Positions 24,052-32,420 of a DNA stretch of 43,075 nucleotides are shown piece by piece. The position numbers and the translations under genes are program-made. Location of the stretch: assembly GCF_009846885.1 (NCBI RefSeq), contig NZ_WUWM01000045.1, positions 1 to 43,075 of the forward strand, written 5' to 3'. How positions within the stretch are numbered: position 1 is the first letter of the stretch; each line of letters starts with the position of its first letter. This stretch comes from Paenibacillus puerhi (GTDB taxonomy: Bacteria > Bacillota > Bacilli > Paenibacillales > NBRC-103111). The notes beneath the pieces were generated by a model, which was not told the origin of the DNA, ran no database searches, and saw only the letters and a program-made list of their open reading frames with translations.

Positions 24052-25830
24052 ATGAAGCGGATCAGGAATGAATGGGCGATACTGCTGGTAGTCAGCATGC
24101 TGCTGGCCACCATAGGGTGGTCCCCGGTTAACGCTGCCGACAAGGAGCCTTCGATCTCCTCGGGTACGGTGCATGTGTTGCTTTATTTAAACAAGGCCGA
24201 AGCCTTCATGAACGGCGAACAGGTGACGCTGGACGCTCCGGCCACCATTATTAACGATAAGATGTTTGTGCCTGCCAAGTTCCTTGGCGATGCTTTCGGT
24301 ATGAAGGTGGAGTGGAATGAGTCGACCCGAATGATCGAAATGATTACGCCGAAAGCCCAGATCATGCTTGACAGCGACAATAAGTCAGTATGGATCAACG
24401 GCTATTGGATGCGCTTCGACGAAGCGGCAGCCATCGTGAATGGCCGCTTGATGGTGAAGCTGACCTGGCTGGCCGACTATATGGGGGCACGCTACACGTA
24501 CAGCGACGAGCTGCGCCGGGTTGAGGTGCTGTATACGAAAACTCCGGCCGGCATCTATATACCGGCGAACGACAACTCCAAGCCCGTGGCGAAGTTCAGT
24601 CTGGGCAAATCAAGCTACCGGATCGGGGAACCGATCAAGTATATCGATCTGAGCTACGACCCGGATGCGGAAGGGCTTGTGAATCATAAGTGGCAGGGGC
24701 GCGAGGAGGTATTTTTCGCTCCTGGAACTTATCCGGTTACCTTGACCGTAGAGGACCGGCACGGCAACAAGAGCGAGCCTTACACCCGCTACGTCGTCGT
24801 GGGGAAGGAAACGTATTTGAACGAAGTGGAATACCCGATCTACATGAAGCCGGTGGGCGGGTTTATCAAGACGAACTGGTCGGTGCTGTGGGGCAATTTC
24901 TATGACCTCCCCGAGCTTCCGAAGCAGGTGACGGAGGATACGTCGCGCAAGCTGCTCGTCAGCGATAGCCCGGAGACGTTCACGCAGCAAGGGATTTTGT
25001 ATCAGGATACGGTGGACGGTAAGGGCCGCCTCTATGCGGATCATATTAACGGTACGGAACAACGGGTTACCATGGCGATTCTCGCCAAAAATATGAGCTC
25101 CAAGCCGATCACGATAAAAACAACGAATAAAGGCGAGGTATGGCCATCGGTCTATGCCAACCTGATCGGCAACGAAGCGACCGTCGATTTTCTGCTCGGC
25201 GATCCGCTGGAAGAAAAGATGACGATTCCGGCGAACCAAACGTTTGTTTATAAGCAAATGCCGGACTTTTACCCGGGACAGGGAGTCAACCTGTTCTACG
25301 ATATAGAGACGGACGGACCTGTACAGTTTTCATTCATCGCAGCCAGTGAAATTAATGCGAACTCGCTGTCTCTTCCGCTGCTGCCTTTCGATGGCCATGT
25401 GCGCGGCACCTTCCCTGTGTCGGGGCTGGACTGGAAGGTGGATGGGACTAACTTCGACAAGCCATCCAGACTGGTTATCGGCGACGGGAAGACAGATCCG
25501 TTCCTGCCGGGCTATGATACGATCCGCAAGCAGGAAGTGAAGAATGACGGCAACTACGGCGTCGTGTACAAGATTCATATGGATAAGCCGCGTAAGATGG
25601 CCGTGATGATTCTGCCGAAGGGCGGAGTGTTTAAGGGGCCGTTCAAAATTAACGGGGAGATGAGGCTGGTACCGGAATCCGGTGTCATCACCGCTTTTGA
25701 CGGTCTGCAAATTATTGCCAAGACGACGGGAACCGAGGATGCGCTGGATATTGAATTCAGTCCTCCTGCAGGCTCGGCATTCCCGATCGATCTTATCTTT
25801 TACCCGCTTGACGAGCGGGAAACCCGATAA
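24052..25830 (+). CDS. Secreted protein with copper-amine-oxidase-N stalk domain
   Basis: A 592-aa exported protein. Signal peptide: basic start MKRIRNEW, hydrophobic core, likely cleavage after VNAA (about residue 29). Residues about 40-165 form the stalk domain (copper amine oxidase N-terminal-like: GTVHVLLYLNKAEAFMNG, FVPAKFLGDAFGMKVEW), common in Paenibacillus surface proteins and not itself an oxidase. Residues about 180-255 look like a PKD/Ig-type fold (YDPDAEGLVNHKWQG, FFAPGTYPVTLTVEDRHGN). The remaining 330 residues are beta-rich with no motif I recognise. No LPxTG or SLH anchor. ATG at 24052 with AAGGAG upstream; terminator follows. Cell-envelope role inferred. Confidence 0.85.
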   Translation: MKRIRNEWAILLVVSMLLATIGWSPVNAADKEPSISSGTVHVLLYLNKAEAFMNGEQVTLDAPATIINDKMFVPAKFLGDAFGMKVEWNESTRMIEMITPKAQIMLDSDNKSVWINGYWMRFDEAAAIVNGRLMVKLTWLADYMGARYTYSDELRRVEVLYTKTPAGIYIPANDNSKPVAKFSLGKSSYRIGEPIKYIDLSYDPDAEGLVNHKWQGREEVFFAPGTYPVTLTVEDRHGNKSEPYTRYVVVGKETYLNEVEYPIYMKPVGGFIKTNWSVLWGNFYDLPELPKQVTEDTSRKLLVSDSPETFTQQGILYQDTVDGKGRLYADHINGTEQRVTMAILAKNMSSKPITIKTTNKGEVWPSVYANLIGNEATVDFLLGDPLEEKMTIPANQTFVYKQMPDFYPGQGVNLFYDIETDGPVQFSFIAASEINANSLSLPLLPFDGHVRGTFPVSGLDWKVDGTNFDKPSRLVIGDGKTDPFLPGYDTIRKQEVKNDGNYGVVYKIHMDKPRKMAVMILPKGGVFKGPFKINGEMRLVPESGVITAFDGLQIIAKTTGTEDALDIEFSPPAGSAFPIDLIFYPLDERETR

Positions 25831-25860
25831 ACCACGAATAGCGGTGTAGCCTTGAAGCTG

Positions 25861-25897
25861 CCCCCTGTCTCCGAGCCTGGAGAGCAGGGGGTTTTTG
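25861..25897 (+). terminator. Terminator of the stalk-domain gene
   Basis: Stem CCCCCTG-TCTCC / GGAGA-CAGGGGG with a single bulged G, then TTTTT. Confidence 0.9.
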
Positions 25898-25968
25898 TTG
25901 TCTGCCTAGAAGAAAGGAAGACGTAGCCTCGTCAGCCTGCCATCAGGTAACCATCACCAGCGAGTATG

Positions 25969-26000
25969 AAACTTTAAGACGCTTCGCGCGTCTGGTAAGA
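25969..26000 (+). other. Hairpin in the leader of the membrane protein gene
   Basis: AGACGC / GCGTCT stem with loop TTCGC, within a 183-bp gap after the terminator. Outer bases ACCAG and CTGGT can extend the fold. No known RNA class is recognised. Confidence 0.3.
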
Positions 26001-26080
26001 AAAGGGTTCGGGGATGACCGGTAACTGCCATGCGCGATAGCCGGGTGTTCTATGAAAAGCTATCACCAAGGGAGGGCTGA

Positions 26081-26905
26081 ATGATGGAAGGTCTATGGAA
26101 AGAGCCGAAAAGATGGATGAACCTTACGGGGTGGAGCTTAATCGTTATAGGAACCCTTTTCGTACCCATAATGCCCTGGTACATACTGGGCGATGTGAGC
26201 GAATCGGAGATTGGCCTATGGGGCGTAACGGCGATAGGCGGGGGATTGGCGACGCTGGGAGGCAGGGGACTGTATGCGAGAAGCTCCGACGCTGTACAGC
26301 GAGGACTTCTGCTGCTGTGCATCCTAGGCATGCTGTTCGTGATGCTGGCTCAGCTGCCTGCTTTGTTCAGCTGGTTTATATATGGAGGAGCCTTCGTCAA
26401 GCATTGGATGCCTTGGGAACCGGCCGGCTTTGGCATCGGGGTGGCGCTGCATGTGGGGTTAATAGCTTTGTCGGCCATGACTATTTTTACAGCGGTCTAT
26501 GCGTTGACGGGCCGTAGACGCCGTGAGCTGCGTATGCCGGCGAGGCAGCTCGCTGTATATGTAACGGTCTTGCTGGTCGCAGCAGGCGGCTTATGGAGCT
26601 GGGACCGGTATGCGGGCAGCCATTGGATCGCGCATACGTATCCGGCTGACGGAGCTGTAGATGTCCCGCTGGATGCCCAAGTAGAGGTGGTCTGGCAGGG
26701 CGTGCGCGATTCGATGGGAATGAAAGTGCGGTACGCGGACCAGTCGAATCAGGCGGTTCCCGGTATAACCGGAGGCTCGATGAGCGGTATGACGTTCCGG
26801 CCGGAGGGCGGGTTTGCGCCCGGATGCCAAGTACAGATTACGGTAGACGCCGGGCGGCGCGCCCATACCTTCACGTTCACGACGAGGGCGAAGCCGCAGC
26901 CATAG
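26081..26905 (+). CDS. Membrane protein with C-terminal Ig-like domain
   Basis: A 274-aa protein with four or five transmembrane segments (about 16-36, 45-60, 73-96, 112-140, 158-176) and a C-terminal extracytoplasmic segment of about 95 residues. That segment starts TYPADGAVDVPLDAQVEVVW, the consensus opening of bacterial Ig-like (Big_5-type) domains. No enzyme motif. ATG with GGGAGGG upstream; a second ATG follows directly. It converges on clpP and shares a bidirectional terminator. Function unknown; a small envelope protein is the safest statement. Confidence 0.75.
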   Translation: MMEGLWKEPKRWMNLTGWSLIVIGTLFVPIMPWYILGDVSESEIGLWGVTAIGGGLATLGGRGLYARSSDAVQRGLLLLCILGMLFVMLAQLPALFSWFIYGGAFVKHWMPWEPAGFGIGVALHVGLIALSAMTIFTAVYALTGRRRRELRMPARQLAVYVTVLLVAAGGLWSWDRYAGSHWIAHTYPADGAVDVPLDAQVEVVWQGVRDSMGMKVRYADQSNQAVPGITGGSMSGMTFRPEGGFAPGCQVQITVDAGRRAHTFTFTTRAKPQP

Positions 26906-26908
26906 AAA

Positions 26909-26958
26909 AAAGCCCTAACCGGATGTTCCGCCTCAGCGGTAGATCGGGTTAGGGCTTT
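26909..26958. terminator. Bidirectional terminator between the membrane gene and clpP
   Basis: 12-bp stem AAAGCCCTAACC / GGTTAGGGCTTT with a 26-nt loop, flanked by A-run on the left and T on the right. It lies between convergent genes. Confidence 0.85.
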
Positions 26959-26974
26959 ACGGTTCGCCGTAAGC

Positions 26975-27556
26975 TTAGATGCGCTCGATGACCTTGTCGA
27001 TCAGGCCGTACGTTTGCGCCTCGGCCGCTGACATGAAGTTATCGCGGTCCGTGTCGCGTTCGATCTTCTCGAACGTCTGGCCTGTGCGCTCAGCGAGGAT
27101 CGTATTCAGTTTGTCACGCATCTTGAGGATGCGCTTGGCGCGAATCTCGATATCGCTTGCCTGGCCTTCCGCGCCGCCCAGCGGCTGATGGATCATGACC
27201 TCGCTGTTAGGCAGTGCGTAACGCTTGCCCTTGGCGCCCGCCGCGAGAAGGAAAGCGCCCATCGAAGCAGCCATGCCTACGCAAATCGTTGAAACATCGG
27301 GCTTGATAAACTGCATGGTATCATAAATCGCCATGCCTGATGTAATGGAGCCGCCCGGGCTGTTAATATAAATGCTGATGTCTTTGTCCGGATCCTGTGC
27401 GGTCAAGAACAACAATTGCGCAATAATCGAGTTGGCTACAACGTCGTTGATTCCGCTACCGAGAAAAATAATCCGGTCCTTCAGAAGCCGCGAATAAATA
27501 TCGTATGCGCGTTCCCCTCTTGCATCCGGTTCGACAACCATTGGAATAAAACTCAT
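26975..27556 (-). CDS. clpP: ATP-dependent Clp protease proteolytic subunit
   Basis: A 193-aa serine peptidase that assembles into the tetradecameric chamber used by ClpX/ClpC. Catalytic triad: Ser98 (GMAASMG), His123 (MIHQP) and Asp172 (DTDRDNF). The N-terminus SFIPMVVEPDARGERAYDIY is typical. AAAGGAGG upstream of the ATG. The promoter overlaps a CtsR operator, and tRNA-Arg lies just upstream on the same strand behind its own terminator, as in B. subtilis. Confidence 0.97.
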   Translation of the reverse strand: MSFIPMVVEPDARGERAYDIYSRLLKDRIIFLGSGINDVVANSIIAQLLFLTAQDPDKDISIYINSPGGSITSGMAIYDTMQFIKPDVSTICVGMAASMGAFLLAAGAKGKRYALPNSEVMIHQPLGGAEGQASDIEIRAKRILKMRDKLNTILAERTGQTFEKIERDTDRDNFMSAAEAQTYGLIDKVIERI

Positions 27557-27600
27557 AAGCTGCAGCCTCCTTTAATGAACCTCTATATCAAACTATATCC

Positions 27601-27629
27601 ATCATAACGGAAAATCAAACTAAGGTCAA
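27601..27629 (-). promoter_or_regulatory. Sigma-A promoter of clpP
   Basis: On the minus strand: TTGACC, 17-bp spacer, TATGAT. The start would fall about 40 nt upstream of the clpP ATG. Confidence 0.8.
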
Positions 27630-27640
27630 GGAAGGTCAAA
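27624..27640 (+). promoter_or_regulatory. CtsR operator at the clpP promoter
   Basis: Direct heptads GGTCAAG-GAA-GGTCAAA match the CtsR consensus (RGTCAAA-NAN-RGTCAAA) and overlap the clpP -35 box. A degenerate third heptad AATCAAA lies at 27613-27619. CtsR is the class III heat-shock repressor of Firmicutes, so heat induction of clpP is predicted. Confidence 0.85.
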
Positions 27641-27648
27641 CGAAGACA

Positions 27649-27684
27649 TAAAAAAATCAGTCTTCATGAAGCTCAGGACTGATT
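27649..27684 (-). terminator. Terminator of tRNA-Arg (minus strand)
   Basis: On the minus strand: AATCAGTC / GACTGATT stem with a 14-nt loop, followed by a run of T. It separates the tRNA from clpP. Confidence 0.8.
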
Positions 27685-27699
27685 GCTGGTTGATTATCA

Positions 27700-27774
27700 T
27701 GGCGCGCCCGTAAGGAATCGAACCTTAATCTCAGGCTCCGGAGGCCTACGTCATATCCATTGGACCACGGGCGC
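27700..27774 (-). tRNA. tRNA-Arg (CCG)
   Basis: Minus-strand cloverleaf: acceptor GCGCCCG / CGGGCGC, T-loop TTCGATT, anticodon CCG (plus strand 27739-27741), encoded CCA. Lone tRNA upstream of clpP, like B. subtilis trnQ-Arg. Confidence 0.93.
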
Positions 27775-27927
27775 ATATAGAGTTGCTGTTGGTTGCTAAT
27801 AACGGTGACAGCAGAAGTTATTGTACAACATCCTCAGCCATATTGCAAGAGGTGATTTGGGTATTCCCAGCCGTTCCCTGTATGGCCGGCATAGGCTCCT
27901 ATTTTTTCATTCTTGTTCGACAGCCGC

Positions 27928-27956
27928 TTGATATTGAGATGCCATTGGTCTATAAT
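27928..27956 (+). promoter_or_regulatory. Promoter of the cggR-glycolysis operon
   Basis: TTGATA, 17-bp spacer, TATAAT: near-consensus sigma-A promoter. Start predicted around 27963. Confidence 0.85.
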
Positions 27957-27963
27957 GGATTTA

Positions 27964-27991
27964 ACTAAGTGACAAACTTAGTACTTTTTTT
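27964..27991 (+). promoter_or_regulatory. Terminator-like hairpin at the +1 of the cggR transcript
   Basis: ACTAAGT / ACTTAGT stem with loop GACAA, then AC and seven T. It lies between the promoter and the CggR operator, so the RNA would begin with it. It could be an attenuator, a protective 5' hairpin or the operator of another regulator. Confidence 0.5.
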
Positions 27992-27999
27992 GAGACATG

Positions 28000-28035
28000 T
28001 GGGACTAAAAAAGTATCACCGGGACGAAATGAGTC
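28000..28035 (+). promoter_or_regulatory. CggR operator
   Basis: TGGGAC-N6-AGTA-N4-CGGGAC-N6-AGTC matches the spacing of the CggR operator CGGGAC-N6-TGTC-N4-CGGGAC-N6-TGTC, with the left site weaker. It is placed downstream of the promoter, so bound CggR would block elongation, as in B. subtilis. Confidence 0.85.
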
Positions 28036-28059
28036 CCATTCGGAAGAGATGTGGATGCC

Positions 28060-29088
28060 ATGCGGGATATGCTCGACATTCAAAAGCAGCTGGTGCCGGA
28101 TTTGCTCGATACCATGAAGAAGCGGTACACGGTCCTCCAGCACATCCTGATCTCGGGCGTCGTCGGGCGCCGTACGTTGGCGGCTTCGATCGGATCAACG
28201 GAGCGCGTGCTTCGCGGAGAGGTCGAATTTCTCAAGGAGCAGGGGCTGCTTCAGATCGATGCTTCCGGGATGCGGATTACCGAGGATGGCAGACTACTGG
28301 TGGAGCAGATCGAACCGATCGTGAAGGATTTGTTCGGTCTTACCGAATGGGAGGAACGCATCCGGCTCAGATTCGGCTTGAAGCAAGTCGTGATCGTGCC
28401 CGGGGACTCGGAAGTGTCTCCGCATACGAAGAAGGAGCTGGGGCGCGCAGGCGCTTCGGTCATGAGGAAGCTGGTTAAGGAAGAAGAGGTCATCGCCGTT
28501 ACGGGAGGATCTACGATGGCTGAGGTGGCCGTTCAGTTGAACGCCACGGCCGCGATGAAAAGCTGCTGGTTCGTACCGGCTCGCGGAGGCCTCGGCGAAA
28601 GCGTCGAGCTGCAGGCGAATACGGTAGCGGCTACGATGGCTAAGAAGGCAGGCGGGCGATATCGGCTGCTGCATGTGCCTGATCATCTGAACGACGAGGC
28701 GTATCAGTCCTTGATGCAGGATGATCATATTACAGAGATTTTTCACTTCATACGCAAGGCCAGGATGGTCATCCACGGCATGGGAGACGCTATGGTGATG
28801 GCCAGACGGCGGAAGGTGGACCCCGAGACGACGGAAAGCCTTCAGCGCGAAGGCGCTCTGGCGGAGGCGTTCGGGTATTACTTTGACCGCAGCGGGCGCA
28901 TCCTGCACAAGATGCCTACGGTAGGCTTGCGCATAGAAGACATTCACGCTATGGATACGGTCATCGGCGTTGCCGGAGGCCGGGGCAAGGGCGAAGCGAT
29001 ACTGGCCGTACTGAGGCATGGGCATGAGGATGTGCTGGTTACGGATGAAGCTGCAGCCGCCGAGATTATTCAGCTGTTGTCATCTTGA
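28060..29088 (+). CDS. cggR: Central glycolytic genes regulator
   Basis: A 342-aa SorC/DeoR-type repressor of the lower-glycolysis operon; fructose-1,6-bisphosphate is the known inducer in B. subtilis. The N-terminal winged helix includes GRRTLAASIGSTERVLRGEV; the C-terminal sugar-phosphate-binding domain has AVTGGSTMAEVA, FVPARGGLGESVELQANT and EAFGYYFD. The ATG at 28060 is chosen because it aligns the N-terminus residue for residue with B. subtilis CggR (IQKQLVPDLL versus AQKKLLPDLL); an in-frame GTG at 28051 is possible. gapA follows, with a hairpin in between. Confidence 0.95.
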   Translation: MRDMLDIQKQLVPDLLDTMKKRYTVLQHILISGVVGRRTLAASIGSTERVLRGEVEFLKEQGLLQIDASGMRITEDGRLLVEQIEPIVKDLFGLTEWEERIRLRFGLKQVVIVPGDSEVSPHTKKELGRAGASVMRKLVKEEEVIAVTGGSTMAEVAVQLNATAAMKSCWFVPARGGLGESVELQANTVAATMAKKAGGRYRLLHVPDHLNDEAYQSLMQDDHITEIFHFIRKARMVIHGMGDAMVMARRRKVDPETTESLQREGALAEAFGYYFDRSGRILHKMPTVGLRIEDIHAMDTVIGVAGGRGKGEAILAVLRHGHEDVLVTDEAAAAEIIQLLSS

Positions 29089-29104
29089 CGGGTTCATCCC
29101 CGTC
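29087..29104 (+). other. Intercistronic hairpin between cggR and gapA
   Basis: GACGGG / CCCGTC stem, 6-nt loop, beginning inside the cggR stop codon. It corresponds in position to the B. subtilis cggR-gapA mRNA processing site, where cleavage leaves a stable gapA message. Confidence 0.5.
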
Positions 29105-29144
29105 TTGACTATATAAATAAACCATTCTTAGGAGGAAACCTCTC

Positions 29145-30152
29145 ATGGCAACGAAAATTGGTATTAACGGATTTGGTCGTATCGGTCGTAACGTGTTCCG
29201 CGCAGCTCTGAACAACCCGAATGTTGAAGTAGTAGCTATCAACGATCTGACAGATGTGAAAACACTGGCTCACCTGCTGAAATACGACACGACTCACGGC
29301 AAGCTCGACGCAACAGTCGAATCGACTGAGGGCGCGCTGATCGTGAACGGCAAAACGGTTAAAGTATTCGCCGAGCGCAATCCGGAAAACCTCCCTTGGG
29401 GCGAGAACGGCGCTGAAATCGTCGTTGAATCCACAGGTATTTTCACAGCTAAGGAAAAAGCTGAGCTTCACTTGAAGGGCGGCGCCAAGAAGGTTATTAT
29501 CTCCGCACCTGCAACCAACGAAGACATCACGATCGTTCTGGGCGTCAACGAAGACAAATACGATCCTTCCGCACATACGATTATCTCCAACGCTTCTTGC
29601 ACTACGAACTGTCTGGCTCCTTTCGCCAAAGTATTGAACGACAAGTTCGGTATCGTCAAAGGCTTGATGACGACTGTTCACTCGTACACGAATGACCAAT
29701 CCGTACTCGACCTGCCGCACAAAGACCTTCGTCGTGCGCGCGCAGCTGCTGAGAACATCATTCCTTCCACGACGGGCGCTGCAAAAGCTGTATCCCTCGT
29801 GCTGCCTGAACTGAAAGGCAAATTGAACGGTTTCGCTCTGCGTGTACCTACGCCTAACGTATCCGTAACGGACCTCGTAGTTGAGCTGAGCCAAAACGTA
29901 ACGGTCGACGAAGTCAATGCAGCTCTGAAAGCAGCAGCTGACGGCCCTCTGAAAGGCATCTTGAACTACTCCGACGAGCCGCTCGTATCGAGCGACTACA
30001 ATGGCGACCCAGCTTCCTCCACGATCGACGCTCTGTCGACGATGGTAGCCGGCGATAACCTGGTGAAGGTTGTATCCTGGTACGATAACGAGTGGGGCTA
30101 CTCCAACCGCGTTGTAGACCTCGTGAGCTTCATCGCGTCCAAAGGCCTGTAA
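29145..30152 (+). CDS. gapA: Glyceraldehyde-3-phosphate dehydrogenase (glycolytic, NAD)
   Basis: A 335-aa enzyme converting glyceraldehyde 3-phosphate to 1,3-bisphosphoglycerate. NAD-binding GINGFGRIGR (6-15), Asp34 after the second strand (NAD preference), catalytic Cys152 in SNASCTTNC. AGGAGG 10-15 nt before the ATG. Strong codon bias compared with cggR suggests very high expression. Second gene of the CggR operon, so the glycolytic isoform rather than gapB. Confidence 0.97.
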   Translation: MATKIGINGFGRIGRNVFRAALNNPNVEVVAINDLTDVKTLAHLLKYDTTHGKLDATVESTEGALIVNGKTVKVFAERNPENLPWGENGAEIVVESTGIFTAKEKAELHLKGGAKKVIISAPATNEDITIVLGVNEDKYDPSAHTIISNASCTTNCLAPFAKVLNDKFGIVKGLMTTVHSYTNDQSVLDLPHKDLRRARAAAENIIPSTTGAAKAVSLVLPELKGKLNGFALRVPTPNVSVTDLVVELSQNVTVDEVNAALKAAADGPLKGILNYSDEPLVSSDYNGDPASSTIDALSTMVAGDNLVKVVSWYDNEWGYSNRVVDLVSFIASKGL

Positions 30153-30210
30153 GCAACAACCTCATTGTGGTGATGAACTGAAACTCAAGTCATAGAAGCG
30201 CGTCCGGCAA

Positions 30211-30266
30211 CCGGACATCCGAAGTTGGCATCTCGTAGAGAGGTCCAGCCCGGATGTCCGGCTTTT
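30211..30266 (+). terminator. Hairpin/partial terminator between gapA and pgk
   Basis: 11-bp stem CCGGACATCCG / CGGATGTCCGG with a 29-nt loop, then CTTTT. It may reduce read-through from gapA into pgk or stabilise the gapA 3' end. Confidence 0.6.
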
Positions 30267-30376
30267 CCGGGGCTGCGTTTTTGGGCGTGACGCAGATCAT
30301 GACCACAATTTTTATGTACAGATTTATTGCGGTGGGATACGGGAGAAACCTAGAAAAGTTCGGGAGGCCACGGATT

Positions 30377-31558
30377 ATGAATAAAAAAAGCGTGCGTGAC
30401 GTCGAGGTTAGCGGTAAACGAGTATTTGTACGGGTAGATTTCAACGTTCCTTTGGAAAACGGACGGATTACAGACGACACGCGGATTCGCGAGACGCTGC
30501 CTACGATCCAATATTTGACCGAGCGCGGAGCTAAGGTCATTCTGGCGAGCCATCTTGGCCGTCCGAAGGGCGAGGTTGTCGAAGAGCTGCGTCTGACGCC
30601 TGCGGCTGCCCGGTTGTCCGAGCTGCTCGGCAAGCCGGTAGTAAAAGCCGATGAAGCGATCGGCGAATCGGTTAAAGCGCAAATTGCCCAGCTGAATGAG
30701 GGCGACGTGCTTCTGCTTGAAAACGTGCGCTTCTATGCGGGCGAAGAGAAGAACGATGCCGAGCTGGCCAAGTCCTTTGCGGAGCTGGCTGATCTGTACG
30801 TCAACGATGCGTTCGGCGCTGCGCACCGCGCCCATGCCTCCACGGAAGGCATCGCGCACCACCTGCCGGCTGTTTCGGGTCTCTTGATGGAGAAGGAACT
30901 GGATGTACTGGGTAAAGCATTGAACAATCCGGAGCGTCCCTTCACGGCTATCGTCGGCGGCGCTAAGGTAAAAGATAAGATCGACGTGATCAACAACCTG
31001 CTGAATCTGGCTGATAACATCATTATCGGCGGCGGGCTGTCCTATACATTCCTGAAGGCTCTCGGCAATGAGATCGGCAAATCGCTCGTGGATAACGAGA
31101 AGATCGATCTTGCGCTGAGCTTCATCAACAAGGCGAAGGAAAAAGGCGTGAACTTCCTGCTGCCTGAAGATATCGTGGTAACGGATGACTTCAGCGCTAA
31201 CGCCAACACGAAAATCGTGCCGATCAACGAAATTCCTGCAGACTGGGAAGGCATCGACATCGGACCGAAGACGCGCGAGAAGTATGCCAAGGTCATCGCA
31301 GAGTCCAAGCTGGTCGTCTGGAACGGACCGATGGGCGTATTCGAGATCGAGCCGTTCTCTCACGGCACTCGTGCCGTAGCTGAGGCTTGCGCGGCTACAT
31401 CCGCATACACCGTCATTGGCGGCGGAGATTCGGCGGCAGCTGCAGAGAAGTTCCACCTGGCGGATAAGATGGACCATATCTCGACAGGCGGCGGAGCTTC
31501 CCTGGAATTCATGGAAGGCAAAGCGCTCCCGGGCGTCGTAGCTTTGAACGATAAGTAA
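30377..31558 (+). CDS. pgk: Phosphoglycerate kinase
   Basis: A 393-aa two-domain kinase making ATP from 1,3-bisphosphoglycerate. Substrate-binding DFNVPL (21-26) and SHLGRPKG in the N-domain; nucleotide-binding GGAKVKDKI and GGGDSAAAAEKF in the C-domain. ATG at 30377 with GGGAGG upstream. The frame is open to 30254, but that extension crosses the gapA-pgk hairpin and has no ribosome-binding site. Confidence 0.97.
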   Translation: MNKKSVRDVEVSGKRVFVRVDFNVPLENGRITDDTRIRETLPTIQYLTERGAKVILASHLGRPKGEVVEELRLTPAAARLSELLGKPVVKADEAIGESVKAQIAQLNEGDVLLLENVRFYAGEEKNDAELAKSFAELADLYVNDAFGAAHRAHASTEGIAHHLPAVSGLLMEKELDVLGKALNNPERPFTAIVGGAKVKDKIDVINNLLNLADNIIIGGGLSYTFLKALGNEIGKSLVDNEKIDLALSFINKAKEKGVNFLLPEDIVVTDDFSANANTKIVPINEIPADWEGIDIGPKTREKYAKVIAESKLVVWNGPMGVFEIEPFSHGTRAVAEACAATSAYTVIGGGDSAAAAEKFHLADKMDHISTGGGASLEFMEGKALPGVVALNDK

Positions 31559-31666
31559 GCTGTACCCAAGACGAAGCAAGTGAAGCGGCCCAAGGCCGGG
31601 CACTGGGCGATGGCCCAAGGTCCGGCTGTGGGGACGACTAGTACCGAAGAGAGGGGTTACTCACCC

Positions 31667-32419
31667 ATGCGTAAACCTATTATTGCGGGCAACTGGAAAA
31701 TGTTCAAAACGGTCAGCGAAGCGACAGCGTTCATCAACGAGGTGAAAGGCAAGGCTGAGGTAGACGGCGTGGAGAGCGTCATCTGCGCGCCTTACACGAA
31801 TCTGCCTGCATTGGTCGAAGCGGTAAAAGGAACTTCGCTGAAGATCGGCGCGCAAAACCTTCACTTTGAAGATAACGGCGCGTTCACCGGCGAGATCAGC
31901 GGCGTGATGCTGAAGGAGCTTGGCGTGGAATACGTCATCATCGGACATTCCGAGCGCCGCGCTTACTTCGCAGAGACGGATGAGATCGTGAACAAGAAGG
32001 TGCTGGCGGCATTCAAGCACGGCCTGACTCCGATCCTGTGCGTAGGCGAGAAGCTCGAAGAGCGTGAAGCCGGCCAAACAAAGGACGTCTGTAAGGTACA
32101 AACGGAAGCGGCCTTCGCGGGCTTGAGCGCGGCGCAAGCGGCGCAAGTCGTCATCGCGTATGAGCCGATCTGGGCGATCGGAACCGGCAAATCGTCAACG
32201 GCTGCCGATGCTCAGGACGTTATCGGGTATATCCGCGGTCTCGTGGAAGGGCTGTACGGTGCGGAGACGGCGAATGCAGTGCGCATCCAATACGGCGGCA
32301 GCGTGAAGCCGAACAACATCGCCGAGTACATGGGCGAAGCGGACATCGACGGCGCGCTCGTAGGCGGCGCCAGCCTGGAGCCGGCGTCGTATATCGCGCT
32401 GGTGGAAGGGGCTAAGTAA
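31667..32419 (+). CDS. tpiA: Triosephosphate isomerase
   Basis: A 250-aa beta/alpha-barrel enzyme interconverting DHAP and GAP. Catalytic residues: Asn9/Lys11 (GNWKMFK), His94 (IIGHSERR) and Glu166 (AYEPIWAIGTG). ATG at 31667 with GAGGGG upstream; an upstream in-frame start at 31580 is rejected for lack of a ribosome-binding site. gpmI starts 1 bp after the stop. Confidence 0.97.
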   Translation: MRKPIIAGNWKMFKTVSEATAFINEVKGKAEVDGVESVICAPYTNLPALVEAVKGTSLKIGAQNLHFEDNGAFTGEISGVMLKELGVEYVIIGHSERRAYFAETDEIVNKKVLAAFKHGLTPILCVGEKLEEREAGQTKDVCKVQTEAAFAGLSAAQAAQVVIAYEPIWAIGTGKSSTAADAQDVIGYIRGLVEGLYGAETANAVRIQYGGSVKPNNIAEYMGEADIDGALVGGASLEPASYIALVEGAK

Positions 32420-32420
32420 G

